Below, piece by piece: positions 1 to 6,857 of a stretch of DNA of 8,720 nucleotides. Origin of the DNA: Chloroflexota bacterium (GTDB lineage: Bacteria; Chloroflexota; UBA11872; VXNJ01). Location of the stretch: positions 1-8,720 of the forward strand of contig JAPOVO010000451.1 of assembly GCA_026708165.1 (NCBI GenBank). Reading direction: 5' to 3'. Below the pieces are notes generated by a model. That model saw nothing but the letters and a program-made list of their open reading frames with translations. It was not told where the DNA came from and made no database searches. The position numbers and the translations under genes are program-made. Positions within the stretch are counted from its first letter, which is position 1; every line of letters begins with the position of its first letter.

Positions 1-2
1 CG

Positions 3-665
3 GTCGACGAAGCGCTTGCGCGGCTCATTCCCCCGATCCGGACCGTTAGAAAGGAAACGGACCTTCCGATCTCGGTAGATACGTATAAGGCGCGGGTCGC
101 CGCCGCAGCGCTCGACGCCGGCGCGGATTTTGTCAACGACGTTTGGGGACTGCGGCGCGATGCGGAGATGGCGGGCGTCGTGGCGCAGGCGGGTTGTCCC
201 GTGGTGATAACACACAACCGGCGGGCGCGGCCGCGGATCGGGTCCATAGGCGGGCACTACCCAAACTCTGAGTACGACGACATCGTGCGGGACGTGATCG
301 GCGATCTAACCGGGCAGATCGATTTCGCGACCGCGTCGGGAATCGACATGGATCGGATAATAGTCGATCCGGGGATCGGATTCGGTAAGTCGCCGCCTCA
401 GAATCTCGAGCTTATTCCGCGTCTCGCCGAGTTGGACGAGCTAGGCCTTCCAATGATGATCGGCCTCTCGCGGAAGTCGTTCATAGGATTCGCGCTCAAT
501 GATGGGAATGCGGACCGAACGTCGGGCACTGCGGCCGCAACCGCGCTTGCAATATTGGCTGGGGTTGACATAATTCGCGTGCATGACGTGCGCGCAATGG
601 TCGCGGCCGCCAGAGTAGCGGACGCGCTAGCGCGCGGGGATTCGCAGCGGGCCGTCGAGGAATGA
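3..665 (+). CDS. folP: Dihydropteroate synthase, 5' end cut off by window edge
   Basis: Dihydropteroate synthase condenses 6-hydroxymethyl-dihydropterin pyrophosphate with p-aminobenzoate in cytoplasmic folate synthesis and is the sulfonamide target. The frame is open from base 3 and gives 220 visible residues. The family is usually about 270-290 residues, so roughly the first 60 are missing, including the N-terminal pterin-binding motif. Visible hallmarks in order are SVDTYKA (visible residues 24-30), FVNDVWGL (43-50, with the Asn-Asp pair), VDPGIGFGKS (121-130), GLSRKSFIG (154-162) and RVHDV (192-196). From family knowledge, the SRKS lysine and the RxH pair bind substrate. The segment usually resembling MHMRG reads ITHNRRAR (69-76), which is somewhat divergent. 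The gene ends in TGA at 663-665 inside an ATGA overlap with a possible small ORF. It converges on the minus-strand wall cluster and is probably not part of it. The family assignment is secure. Confidence 0.95.
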   Translation, partial: VDEALARLIPPIRTVRKETDLPISVDTYKARVAAAALDAGADFVNDVWGLRRDAEMAGVVAQAGCPVVITHNRRARPRIGSIGGHYPNSEYDDIVRDVIGDLTGQIDFATASGIDMDRIIVDPGIGFGKSPPQNLELIPRLAELDELGLPMMIGLSRKSFIGFALNDGNADRTSGTAAATALAILAGVDIIRVHDVRAMVAAARVADALARGDSQRAVEE

Positions 666-763
666 CGGCAATCATGCTCGTACGCGGACGGTGGAATAGA
701 GTTAAGCTGCCGAGGGATCGAGACTGGGAACCGTTGGCGTGGATTGGCAAGGCAGCAGGCTAA
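662..763 (+). CDS. Possible 33-residue small basic protein between folP and the membrane gene
   Basis: A short ORF starts at an ATG sharing bases with the folP stop (ATGA at 662-665) and ends in TAA at 761-763, one base before the GTG at 765 that may start the membrane protein. A second in-frame ATG lies at 674. The product is basic, with a centre reading RGRWNRVKLPRDRDWEP and three tryptophans. I do not recognise it. The case for it is positional: it tiles the gap between two genes with the stop/start overlaps seen elsewhere in this window. Against it are its length, the GAGG only one base from the first ATG (too close for a good Shine-Dalgarno site), and the chance that an ORF this short arises randomly. 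No function is proposed. Confidence 0.35.
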   Translation: MTAIMLVRGRWNRVKLPRDRDWEPLAWIGKAAG

Positions 764-764
764 G

Positions 765-1277
765 GTGAGGCCGCAATTGGTGAAGGATCGCCATCTTCTT
801 CTACAGCTTGTATTAGTCGTTCTGGGGGCGGGCACAGTTGTGTTCGGGGTGATCACGCTCGTTGCGCCCTACTACGCATTGACGCAACTGGGCCTTTCCG
901 ACCTGAGCGACTCTGGGCTGTTTGCAGGCTCACTCTTGGGGGCCTTCATGGTGCCTTGGGGAGCGAGTCTCGTGGTTGCAGGCCGCAACCGAAACAGCGG
1001 CAGAATGTGGGTTGCGCTGACTCTTGCAAACTCGACAGCGGTGATGGTGGTGCTGGTGTTTTTCCTTGGCAAGGGGACGATTTCGCTGGGCGGCGTCTGG
1101 CCGCTGATGGTGATCTACGGTATTGGGCTCGCTGGGACCGCAGGTCTCGGGCATCGGCAGCTTCGCGGACAGGAGGACGTGCAGATAGTCCAACCGGACC
1201 GCAGTTCGCCGACCGCGCAGGACTCGTATCGGATAAACCTGGAGTCAGAGTCGGACCGGGAGGACATTCTGTACTAG
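765..1277 (+). CDS. Unrecognised four-helix integral membrane protein
   Basis: This is a small membrane protein of about 170 residues that I cannot place in a family. Numbered from the alternative TTG start at 744, four hydrophobic segments are visible at about residues 18-42, 59-80, 87-109 and 114-136. They are followed by a polar, acidic C-terminal tail of about 40 residues ending SESDREDILY. With four helices both termini should lie on the same side; the basic N-terminus suggests the cytoplasm. The start is uncertain. The TTG at 744 adds seven residues but has no visible ribosome site, whereas the GTG at 765 follows AGCAGG at about the right distance and comes one base after the stop of the small ORF. 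It lies 99 bases downstream of folP on the same strand and could be cotranscribed with it. No catalytic motif is visible. Confidence 0.75.
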   Translation: MRPQLVKDRHLLLQLVLVVLGAGTVVFGVITLVAPYYALTQLGLSDLSDSGLFAGSLLGAFMVPWGASLVVAGRNRNSGRMWVALTLANSTAVMVVLVFFLGKGTISLGGVWPLMVIYGIGLAGTAGLGHRQLRGQEDVQIVQPDRSSPTAQDSYRINLESESDREDILY

Positions 1278-1297
1278 GGCGTCTGGTTAGCGACGCC
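1278..1297. terminator. Weak hairpin in the convergent gap; possible terminator
   Basis: GGCGTC (1278-1283) and GACGCC (1292-1297) are perfect inverse repeats around an 8-base loop, starting directly after the membrane-protein stop. The gap lies between two convergent genes, where a bidirectional terminator is expected. No clear T-run follows on either strand and the stem has only six pairs, so the call is tentative. A second, weaker inverse repeat, AGCTA/TAGCT (1342-1355), overlaps the murF stop. Confidence 0.3.
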
Positions 1298-1343
1298 GTC
1301 GGGGTAGCTTTCGCCTCGGGACTCTAGACGGTGTTTGCCAGAG

Positions 1344-2741
1344 CTAGGCGTAGCTAAGACTGTCTGCAAGACGGTACAAGCCGAGTCCGTTGCTTCCTTT
1401 TATGAGCACTACGTCGCCATCTCGCAGTTCAGTGTGGAAGTAGTCTGCGATGGCTCGAATCGACTCCAAAATCGTTGCCGAGTCGGAGAGATCGGACCCA
1501 TAATGACGGATCCGGCGGAGATCAAGGCCCGCCAGGACCGCCGCCTCGCCGATCATTCGTGACTTGTCGCCGATCGTTATCAACTGGTCTAGAAAAGCCG
1601 CCGAAGATCCGACTGCCCGGTGATCGGTCTCGGTGAAGTCGCCGAGCTCAAGCATGTCGCCCAAAACGGCGATTTTGCGGCCTTCCACAGCCGCGTTCGC
1701 AAGCTCCGAGAGTGCGTATTGCATCGAGTTCAGATTTGCGTTGTAACTGTCGTCGAGGATAGTCGCTCCACCGGCCCTACGGACTTCCATCCGATGCGGC
1801 GCGGGTGTGAATGCGCCGAGTCCGTCGACAAGCGTGTCGAAATCAACGCCGAGCGCTTCGCCACATGCCAGGGCCGCGGCAAAGCCGCTGGCGAGATGAC
1901 GGCCAATAGCGGGGACCTCGATTGTCCCGGATTTCGCGCCCGATAGCACCACGACGCGGCAGCCTCGAAGCCCGTCAAGAGCCGAGTAGCGCGCAGAAAC
2001 GCCTTCTCCTTCGGACTGGCCAAACCAGACTATTCTCGCGCCGGTGCGCCCGCGAATGGAATGCGACCGGGGATCGTCGCGATTGAGGACGACTACTCCG
2101 TCAGGGCGTATCGATTCGGCGAGCTCGCCTTTGGCCTTTGCCACGTTTTCGGCGGAGCCGAAGAGACCTACGTGAGCGCGACCAACATTGCAGATGATCC
2201 CGGCATCAGGCTCGGCAATGGCGCAGTATTCCGCTATCTCGCCGACGACCTGAGCGCCCATCTCGACGACGGCGAAGTCGGTCGTGGAGTCGATTTCCGA
2301 GAGCGTAATCGGCACGCCAAGCTCGTTGTTGAAGCTGCGCGCGGACTTGACTGTCGTACCTGCCGCGGAGAGCGCGGCCGCAAGAGCCTCCTTGGTCGTG
2401 GTCTTGCCATTGCTGCCGGTTACTCCGATAACCGTTGCGGCACCGGCACGGCGAAGGTGTGTCCCCAGCTTTCCCAGCGCGTCCACGGAATCTTCGACGA
2501 CCACCTGACGGTCGGAAGGCCACTCGGGACTTGGTTCCTGAACGATCGCCGCCGCCGCGCCGCCAGCGAACGCATCGGCAACGAATCTATTGCCATCGCC
2601 CGACTCGGTGCGAATCGCGACGAACAGGCGGCCGGTCAACTCAAGCCGGGAATCAATCTGGACTCCGTTTACCTCGACGTCTTGAGCGCCTTCGGGCGGA
2701 CTGCGCCCCGAGGCGATGAAGACGTCGGCAACGGTGAACAA
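1344..2741 (-). CDS. murF: UDP-N-acetylmuramoyl-tripeptide--D-alanyl-D-alanine ligase
   Basis: MurF uses ATP to add the D-Ala-D-Ala dipeptide to UDP-MurNAc-tripeptide, the last cytoplasmic amino-acid addition in peptidoglycan precursor synthesis. All three Mur ligase domains are present in 465 residues, a normal length. The N-terminal domain has VQIDSR (27-32). The ATPase domain has the P-loop GVTGSNGKTTT (106-116), SFNNELGVPITL (136-147), VVEMGA (158-163), NVGRAHVGLFGS (185-196) and AKAKGEL (201-207). The C-terminal domain has DDSYNANLNSM (330-340), VLGDMLELG (359-367) and VLIKGSNGLGL (445-455). The start is a TTG with only a weak upstream site (GAAAG region), but the N-terminal FTVADVFIASG matches the start of the MurF-like half of the fused gene at 3686-5773, which supports it. 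It lies 31 bases after the TIM-barrel gene, probably in the same transcript, and converges with the membrane-protein gene. It looks fully functional. Confidence 0.96.
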   Translation of the reverse strand: MFTVADVFIASGRSPPEGAQDVEVNGVQIDSRLELTGRLFVAIRTESGDGNRFVADAFAGGAAAAIVQEPSPEWPSDRQVVVEDSVDALGKLGTHLRRAGAATVIGVTGSNGKTTTKEALAAALSAAGTTVKSARSFNNELGVPITLSEIDSTTDFAVVEMGAQVVGEIAEYCAIAEPDAGIICNVGRAHVGLFGSAENVAKAKGELAESIRPDGVVVLNRDDPRSHSIRGRTGARIVWFGQSEGEGVSARYSALDGLRGCRVVVLSGAKSGTIEVPAIGRHLASGFAAALACGEALGVDFDTLVDGLGAFTPAPHRMEVRRAGGATILDDSYNANLNSMQYALSELANAAVEGRKIAVLGDMLELGDFTETDHRAVGSSAAFLDQLITIGDKSRMIGEAAVLAGLDLRRIRHYGSDLSDSATILESIRAIADYFHTELRDGDVVLIKGSNGLGLYRLADSLSYA

Positions 2742-2772
2742 CGGCCGCTTTCAGCTAAAGCTGGGCGTGCGG

Positions 2773-3621
2773 CTAGCCTTCCGCTTCGATCTCGTCCAAC
2801 AGCGCGCGAAGGTAGTCGTAATCCTCCTTTGTCTGGGCGTTCCGGTCACCCGCGCCGGAGTACTCAAGCCCATAGGGACCTCGAAAGCCGGTTTTGTACA
2901 TGTCGCGGAGAATGATGGAGTAGTCGAGGTCGCCAGTACGAAGCGGGTAGTGGTAGTCGGTGTCGCGGCCGAACCGGCGGCAGTTCTTCAAGTGGGCGTA
3001 AGCGAGATAGGGTGCGGCCGCCTCAACGGCTTCGCCGGGCGACTCGGCGTGGTCGTAGCCATGCATGTTGGCGGGATCGTAGTTGACCTTGAGTCTGGGG
3101 CTGCCGACAGCTTCGATGATTCGCAATGCCGAGCGAACAGTGTCGTGAAGCATGTTCATGTGCAACTCGAAAACCACGTCGATTTCGGCCGCCTCGGCGG
3201 CCTGCGCAATCAGGCTGGAGGCTTCAATAGCCCGGTCGTAATGAGCGTCCGTCGCCATGGCCGAGCCGCTGTCGTGATAGGAGCCGCTCGGAGATGAAAG
3301 AGGACTTATCCAGCCATTGATTAAATCGAAATCCAGCTCCGCGAGAGCGGCTACGTAGTCACCCAAGGACGCCAGGGTCTCGCGACGGGCGGTTTCGTCG
3401 TCGGTCGTGGTGTCCATCTGCAACGACCCGACAGCCAACTTCATACCTTCCGACTCGGCGATGGCCTTTAGCTCCTTCTGGCTCGCCAACGGGTCGTCCG
3501 GGTGGCTGTAGTGGCCCGGATACGCCTCTATTCCATCGAAGCCGAACTCCCGGGCACGCCGCGCCGCAAGCTCAAAGGGCTGGTCGCGATAGTTCCAGCC
3601 GTGAAGAAAGATCTTCTGCAT
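2773..3621 (-). CDS. Sugar phosphate isomerase/epimerase-like TIM-barrel protein
   Basis: This is a 282-residue protein of the xylose-isomerase-like (AP endonuclease 2) TIM-barrel superfamily, whose members isomerise or epimerise sugars and inositols with a divalent metal. Likely metal ligands are in the expected order: Glu152 in FELH, Asp182 in NYDPANM, His210 in YAHLKN and Glu253 in GLEYS. The last strand region, TGDLDYSIILRDMYKTGFRG, is typical of the superfamily. The start is the ATG at 3619-3621, preceded by a perfect GGAGG six bases away. A longer reading back to 3666 has no such site and adds residues outside the fold. It sits 64 bases after the racemase fusion and 31 bases before murF. 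No such enzyme belongs to the textbook murein pathway. Its substrate cannot be told from sequence; a wall or envelope sugar is an inference from location only. Confidence 0.88.
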   Translation of the reverse strand: MQKIFLHGWNYRDQPFELAARRAREFGFDGIEAYPGHYSHPDDPLASQKELKAIAESEGMKLAVGSLQMDTTTDDETARRETLASLGDYVAALAELDFDLINGWISPLSSPSGSYHDSGSAMATDAHYDRAIEASSLIAQAAEAAEIDVVFELHMNMLHDTVRSALRIIEAVGSPRLKVNYDPANMHGYDHAESPGEAVEAAAPYLAYAHLKNCRRFGRDTDYHYPLRTGDLDYSIILRDMYKTGFRGPYGLEYSGAGDRNAQTKEDYDYLRALLDEIEAEG

Positions 3622-3627
3622 GTTCCG

Positions 3628-3632
3628 CCTCC
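3628..3632 (-). promoter_or_regulatory. Strong ribosome binding site that fixes the TIM-barrel gene start
   Basis: On the minus strand GGAGG lies six bases before the ATG at 3621. It is the clearest Shine-Dalgarno site in the window and decides the start in favour of the 282-residue product. It also suggests this gene is translated independently of the racemase fusion upstream, unlike its tightly coupled neighbours. Confidence 0.75.
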
Positions 3633-3685
3633 AAAGGCTCCAGATTCGGTATCCGTTCCGTTGCAACCCTGACCTCGAAAACTGG

Positions 3686-5773
3686 TCAAGTTGAACTTTG
3701 CCAGTCGTCCCTCAGTCGGGGCAGCATCTGCGTGATTATTTCATAGCTGATCGTTCCGACTCTATGTGCGGCTTCGTAAGCGGAGAGAGTTTCTCCACTC
3801 TGGGTTCCGATCAGCACGACCTCGTCTCCCTGTTTGACTCCGGGGATGTCGGTAACGTCGATCATGAACATCTCCATGCAGACGTTTCCAACGACTTGGG
3901 CCTTGCGGCCTCGAACCAGAACAGGCCCCCAACTATTAGGGCCGCGGCGAAACCCGTCGCCGTAACCGGCCCCGACGACGGCGATAGTCGAGTCACGCTC
4001 GAGCTTGCCCGCGCTTCCGTAGCTGACGTAGGTTCCCGCGGGCAGCTTTTTGACCTGTGCGACTCTCGCCGACATGGTGACCGCGGGAGAGAAGCCGCCC
4101 GGCAGCGGGGACTCAAGAGATGGATCAAGCCCATAGACGGCTATACCGCAACGGACCATGTCGTACCGAGACTCCGGTATGTGGATGGCGGCGGCAGTGT
4201 TGGCGGCGTGCACGATGCCGGGATCAATTCCCCTAGAGCGGATTTCGGAAAGTGCGCGGTCGAACACCGCGAGCTGTCCCTTGGAGTGGGTCTTGTCCGA
4301 CTCGCCGGCACGGCCCAAATGGGTCATAACGCCCGCAAGCTCCAGCGAGTCCAAGCCGACTATGTATTCCGCCAGGCCGGGGGCATCATCGGGCGTCGCT
4401 CCCAGGCGGCCCATTCCGGTGTCGATCTTGAGATGAACGGGCAGTATCTTGCCCATCGATGAGGCCGCTCGCCGCAGCGAGTCAATTCCCCGGCGGTCGA
4501 AGACCGTAGGTTGGCAGTCGGCGCTGACCGCCCAGCGCGCATGGGCCGGCGGGGTATGACCGAGCACGAGAATGGGAGCTGTGATTCCAGCGCCCCGTAG
4601 GTTCGGGACTTCCGAGAGCCGGGAAACGGCGAATCCCGACACGCCGCCCCGCAGCGCGGCGGCGGCGATCCGCTGAGCACCGTGTCCGTAGCCGTCGGCC
4701 TTGATGACGGCAAATAGCTGGATGTCACGCCCGACAACTTCCAGTATGCGCCGAACGTTCGATTCAACCGCACGCAGATCGATATTTATCCACACGGGAC
4801 CGTCGGCGTTTACGGTGTGAACGCTCGCCGAGGCACCGTCATCTGCCGCTGTTTCAGGCGTGGGACCGGTTGACGAGATCGCCGACGCGATCTCATTGAC
4901 ATCCATTTCCAAAGCCGCGGCGACGGCGGCCGCGGCGACCGCTGAGTCCGGTTCCGAGGTGACTTGAGCATTCAGATGGGCGGTGGCGCGGTTTCCGTCG
5001 ACTGAGAGCGTGAACTCCATGGAATCGCGACATCGCCTGATACAGGTCGCGGAGATGTGAGAATCCGAATCGATTCCGTAGGTGATCGGGTCTAGCCGGT
5101 TGTGGTACTTGGGTGCTGCGGCGCGTTCAGACGCGGAAACGACAAAATGGCCGCCGGGCATGATTGAGTCCGCCAGAGCCTTCTCAATCGGACCGACGTA
5201 GGGAGGGAACTTCCCGGCGCGTTTTGAGTTTTGAGGCAGGAGGACCACTCTGGGAGATACGACCTTGGTGAAGTCTTCGAGGACTTCCGGCGGGTAGTCG
5301 GACAAGTCGATAAGCGCCAGATCGTGACCGGGATGCAGACCGCCGAGCGAGAGCCACAGGTCCGACGGGTCCTTAATCGGCTTGACGGGGCGGAAAACGT
5401 CGAACCGGTTCGAGAGAATCTTCGATAACAGCGCCGTGATTGACGCGTCCGGTTCGACACTTGCTATTGCAACGATCTCCGTTCCGAAGTTGCGGATGGC
5501 GAATTGCGCGTAATTTCGGATGGCCACCTTAGGGTCGGGGACGGTCAGCACAGGGGCGTGAGGAATTCCGTTCCAGGTCTCGCAAAGAGCGGCGGACGCC
5601 CCTGTCTCGAGTGCCTGCTCCACGCGTAGTTGGCTTGCAGCGTCGAGGGCGACATACAGATCACCCGGCGAAGCTTCGCGGGCGTTCCTACAGAACCTGG
5701 CAAGCCGCTCCGGAATGTTCCGCGATTGCGGTCGCGCGCCGGTAGCAGCGATGAGATCGGCGAGATGTATCAA
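3686..5773 (-). CDS. alr: Degenerate MurF-like module fused to alanine racemase
   Basis: This 695-residue fusion has two parts. Residues about 328-690 form a complete PLP-dependent alanine racemase, which interconverts L- and D-Ala for peptidoglycan. Its landmarks are Lys358 in AVIKADGYGHG (PLP Schiff base), THLGRAG (484-490), HAANTAAAIH (522-531), Arg541 in VRCGIAVYGL, Tyr585 in VSYGSAGK (the second catalytic base by family alignment), GYGDG (603-607), VCMEMF (631-636) and ISYEI (675-679). Residues about 1-305 align by eye with domains 1 and 2 of MurF: IHLADLIAATG at the start, GDLYVAL (37-43), EQALETGASAALCE (52-65) and a domain-2 end reading DVNEIASAISSTGPTPE. The P-loop is replaced by IASVEPDASIT (103-113), the NVGRAH and AKAKGE motifs are absent, and the third MurF domain is missing. 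Active MurF-Alr fusions are annotated in Bacteroidetes; here the ligase half should be inactive. The start is a TTG one base after the kinase stop, so translational coupling is likely. Confidence 0.93.
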   Translation of the reverse strand: MIHLADLIAATGARPQSRNIPERLARFCRNAREASPGDLYVALDAASQLRVEQALETGASAALCETWNGIPHAPVLTVPDPKVAIRNYAQFAIRNFGTEIVAIASVEPDASITALLSKILSNRFDVFRPVKPIKDPSDLWLSLGGLHPGHDLALIDLSDYPPEVLEDFTKVVSPRVVLLPQNSKRAGKFPPYVGPIEKALADSIMPGGHFVVSASERAAAPKYHNRLDPITYGIDSDSHISATCIRRCRDSMEFTLSVDGNRATAHLNAQVTSEPDSAVAAAAVAAALEMDVNEIASAISSTGPTPETAADDGASASVHTVNADGPVWINIDLRAVESNVRRILEVVGRDIQLFAVIKADGYGHGAQRIAAAALRGGVSGFAVSRLSEVPNLRGAGITAPILVLGHTPPAHARWAVSADCQPTVFDRRGIDSLRRAASSMGKILPVHLKIDTGMGRLGATPDDAPGLAEYIVGLDSLELAGVMTHLGRAGESDKTHSKGQLAVFDRALSEIRSRGIDPGIVHAANTAAAIHIPESRYDMVRCGIAVYGLDPSLESPLPGGFSPAVTMSARVAQVKKLPAGTYVSYGSAGKLERDSTIAVVGAGYGDGFRRGPNSWGPVLVRGRKAQVVGNVCMEMFMIDVTDIPGVKQGDEVVLIGTQSGETLSAYEAAHRVGTISYEIITQMLPRLRDDWQSST

Positions 5774-5774
5774 G

Positions 5775-6857
5775 CTAGCTCGCCGGGCGCGGAGCGAGGG
5801 AATCGATCAATTTGACCAATTTGCCGGAGAGTCCGGCTTCCACCGCGCGTCTCACCGCTTCTTCCACGTACAAGTTTCGGCGGTGGCGTTGCACCGCAGC
5901 GAGCTCGTGGCGCCCCTCCCGCGCGAATCTCGCTCGACGCAGTGCGAGCGTGCCCACGTAGTCGATGCATCGGGCGACGGCGGCCAGATGGACGCGTCTT
6001 CGAAATTCGGGATTCGGGTCAACGCGGCCCGCCAAACGCGCGTAGCGATCGATCAAGGAGTCCTCCTCCCGGCCAAGATTGACCATTGGGTACGAGAGGA
6101 GCTCGGACAAGTCCATCTCCGCCGGTCCGGTGGACAGAGTTTCGAAGTCGACGATGGTCGTACGCCCCGTTTCGCTTACGCACAGGTTTAGGGGTGAGTA
6201 TGAGCCATGAATGACGCGCCTTCGCCCCTTCAAAAGCGGACCTACAACACCGTCGTGGAACTCGGCGTTTCGTTCAGCGGCGGAGAACGGCAGCTTATCG
6301 CTGGAGGGTACGCAACGCTTCAGAGCTATGGCGAACCTGGCCATCATGGTCCCAGCCGTGATTCGGTCGAGGTTTGAGCTGTAGCACAAAGCGCGAAAGA
6401 TCGGTGAGTGAAGATCGGTCTGGCGATGAAGCGCGGCCAGCGAGTCGATTGCGCTAAGCATTAGCCGCCTGCGGGCCTCCGGTGGCGAAGTCTCCAACTC
6501 GACGTGAAGTGTAGTGTCGCCGAGGTCTTCAAGGACCAGAAAGGCGCTGTGCCCCTCGGTTATGGAACCGCCATGAATGGTTGGAACGAGACCGGGAGCC
6601 AAGCGTCCCAGTAGATTCAAGGCGCGCTCTTCTCGCCGGAATCTGTGGTCAAAGTACTGATCCGTCGCGTGGTGGTAGTGCTTAACGACGTAGCTCTTCG
6701 GTCCGGGAGTCTCCATGGGTAGCCGCAAGCGCCATAGCCCGTGCCGGGACTCCGGGGTAACCAACTGCCATTCGACGTGTTCCTGATCGACCACGGTTTC
6801 AAGTCCCAGAATCGCCAGTATTGCGGGAGCGAATGGACGACGGGCGATTCCAGCCAT
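5775..6857 (-). CDS. Aminoglycoside-phosphotransferase-fold kinase with altered catalytic motif
   Basis: This roughly 360-residue protein belongs to the APH/choline-kinase-like superfamily of small-molecule kinases. Numbered from the GTG at 6860, it shows a likely ATP-binding lysine in YVVKHYH (Lys60), a helix Glu in RREERAL (78), the hinge-like LVLEDLGD (108-115), VIHGSYSPLN (216-225) and the metal-binding VDFE (237-240). The superfamily's catalytic motif is HGDxxxxN; here the Asp is Ser220, while His218, Gly219 and Asn225 are kept. Activity is therefore in doubt. The ATG at 6857 overlaps the mraY stop (TGATG), and I prefer it to the GTG one codon upstream. The gene ends one base before the racemase fusion. 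A wall-sugar kinase like AmgK, which is in this fold and phosphorylates MurNAc for recycling, would suit the location, but this is inference. An antibiotic-resistance role is unlikely inside a wall operon. Confidence 0.85.
   Translation of the reverse strand: MAGIARRPFAPAILAILGLETVVDQEHVEWQLVTPESRHGLWRLRLPMETPGPKSYVVKHYHHATDQYFDHRFRREERALNLLGRLAPGLVPTIHGGSITEGHSAFLVLEDLGDTTLHVELETSPPEARRRLMLSAIDSLAALHRQTDLHSPIFRALCYSSNLDRITAGTMMARFAIALKRCVPSSDKLPFSAAERNAEFHDGVVGPLLKGRRRVIHGSYSPLNLCVSETGRTTIVDFETLSTGPAEMDLSELLSYPMVNLGREEDSLIDRYARLAGRVDPNPEFRRRVHLAAVARCIDYVGTLALRRARFAREGRHELAAVQRHRRNLYVEEAVRRAVEAGLSGKLVKLIDSLAPRPAS

Noticed and set aside
1355..1385. tRNA-like stem and loop with TGCA in the loop
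   Set aside because: The bases encode the MurF C-terminus (YRLADSL) and no acceptor stem or T-loop surrounds them.
2061..2915. 284-codon plus-strand open frame opposite murF
   Set aside because: It is the antisense shadow of murF and the end of the TIM-barrel gene; the minus-strand products match known families throughout and the plus product resembles none.
3622..3685. Possible internal promoter (TTGCAA as a -35) before the TIM-barrel gene
   Set aside because: No convincing -10 box follows at 16-18 bases on the minus strand.
3698..4462. 254-codon plus-strand open frame
   Set aside because: It lies opposite the alanine racemase catalytic domain, which is fully accounted for on the minus strand.
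5775..6857. Antibiotic-resistance aminoglycoside phosphotransferase
   Set aside because: Only the fold is shared; the gene is embedded between wall genes with overlapping stops and starts and lacks the catalytic Asp.
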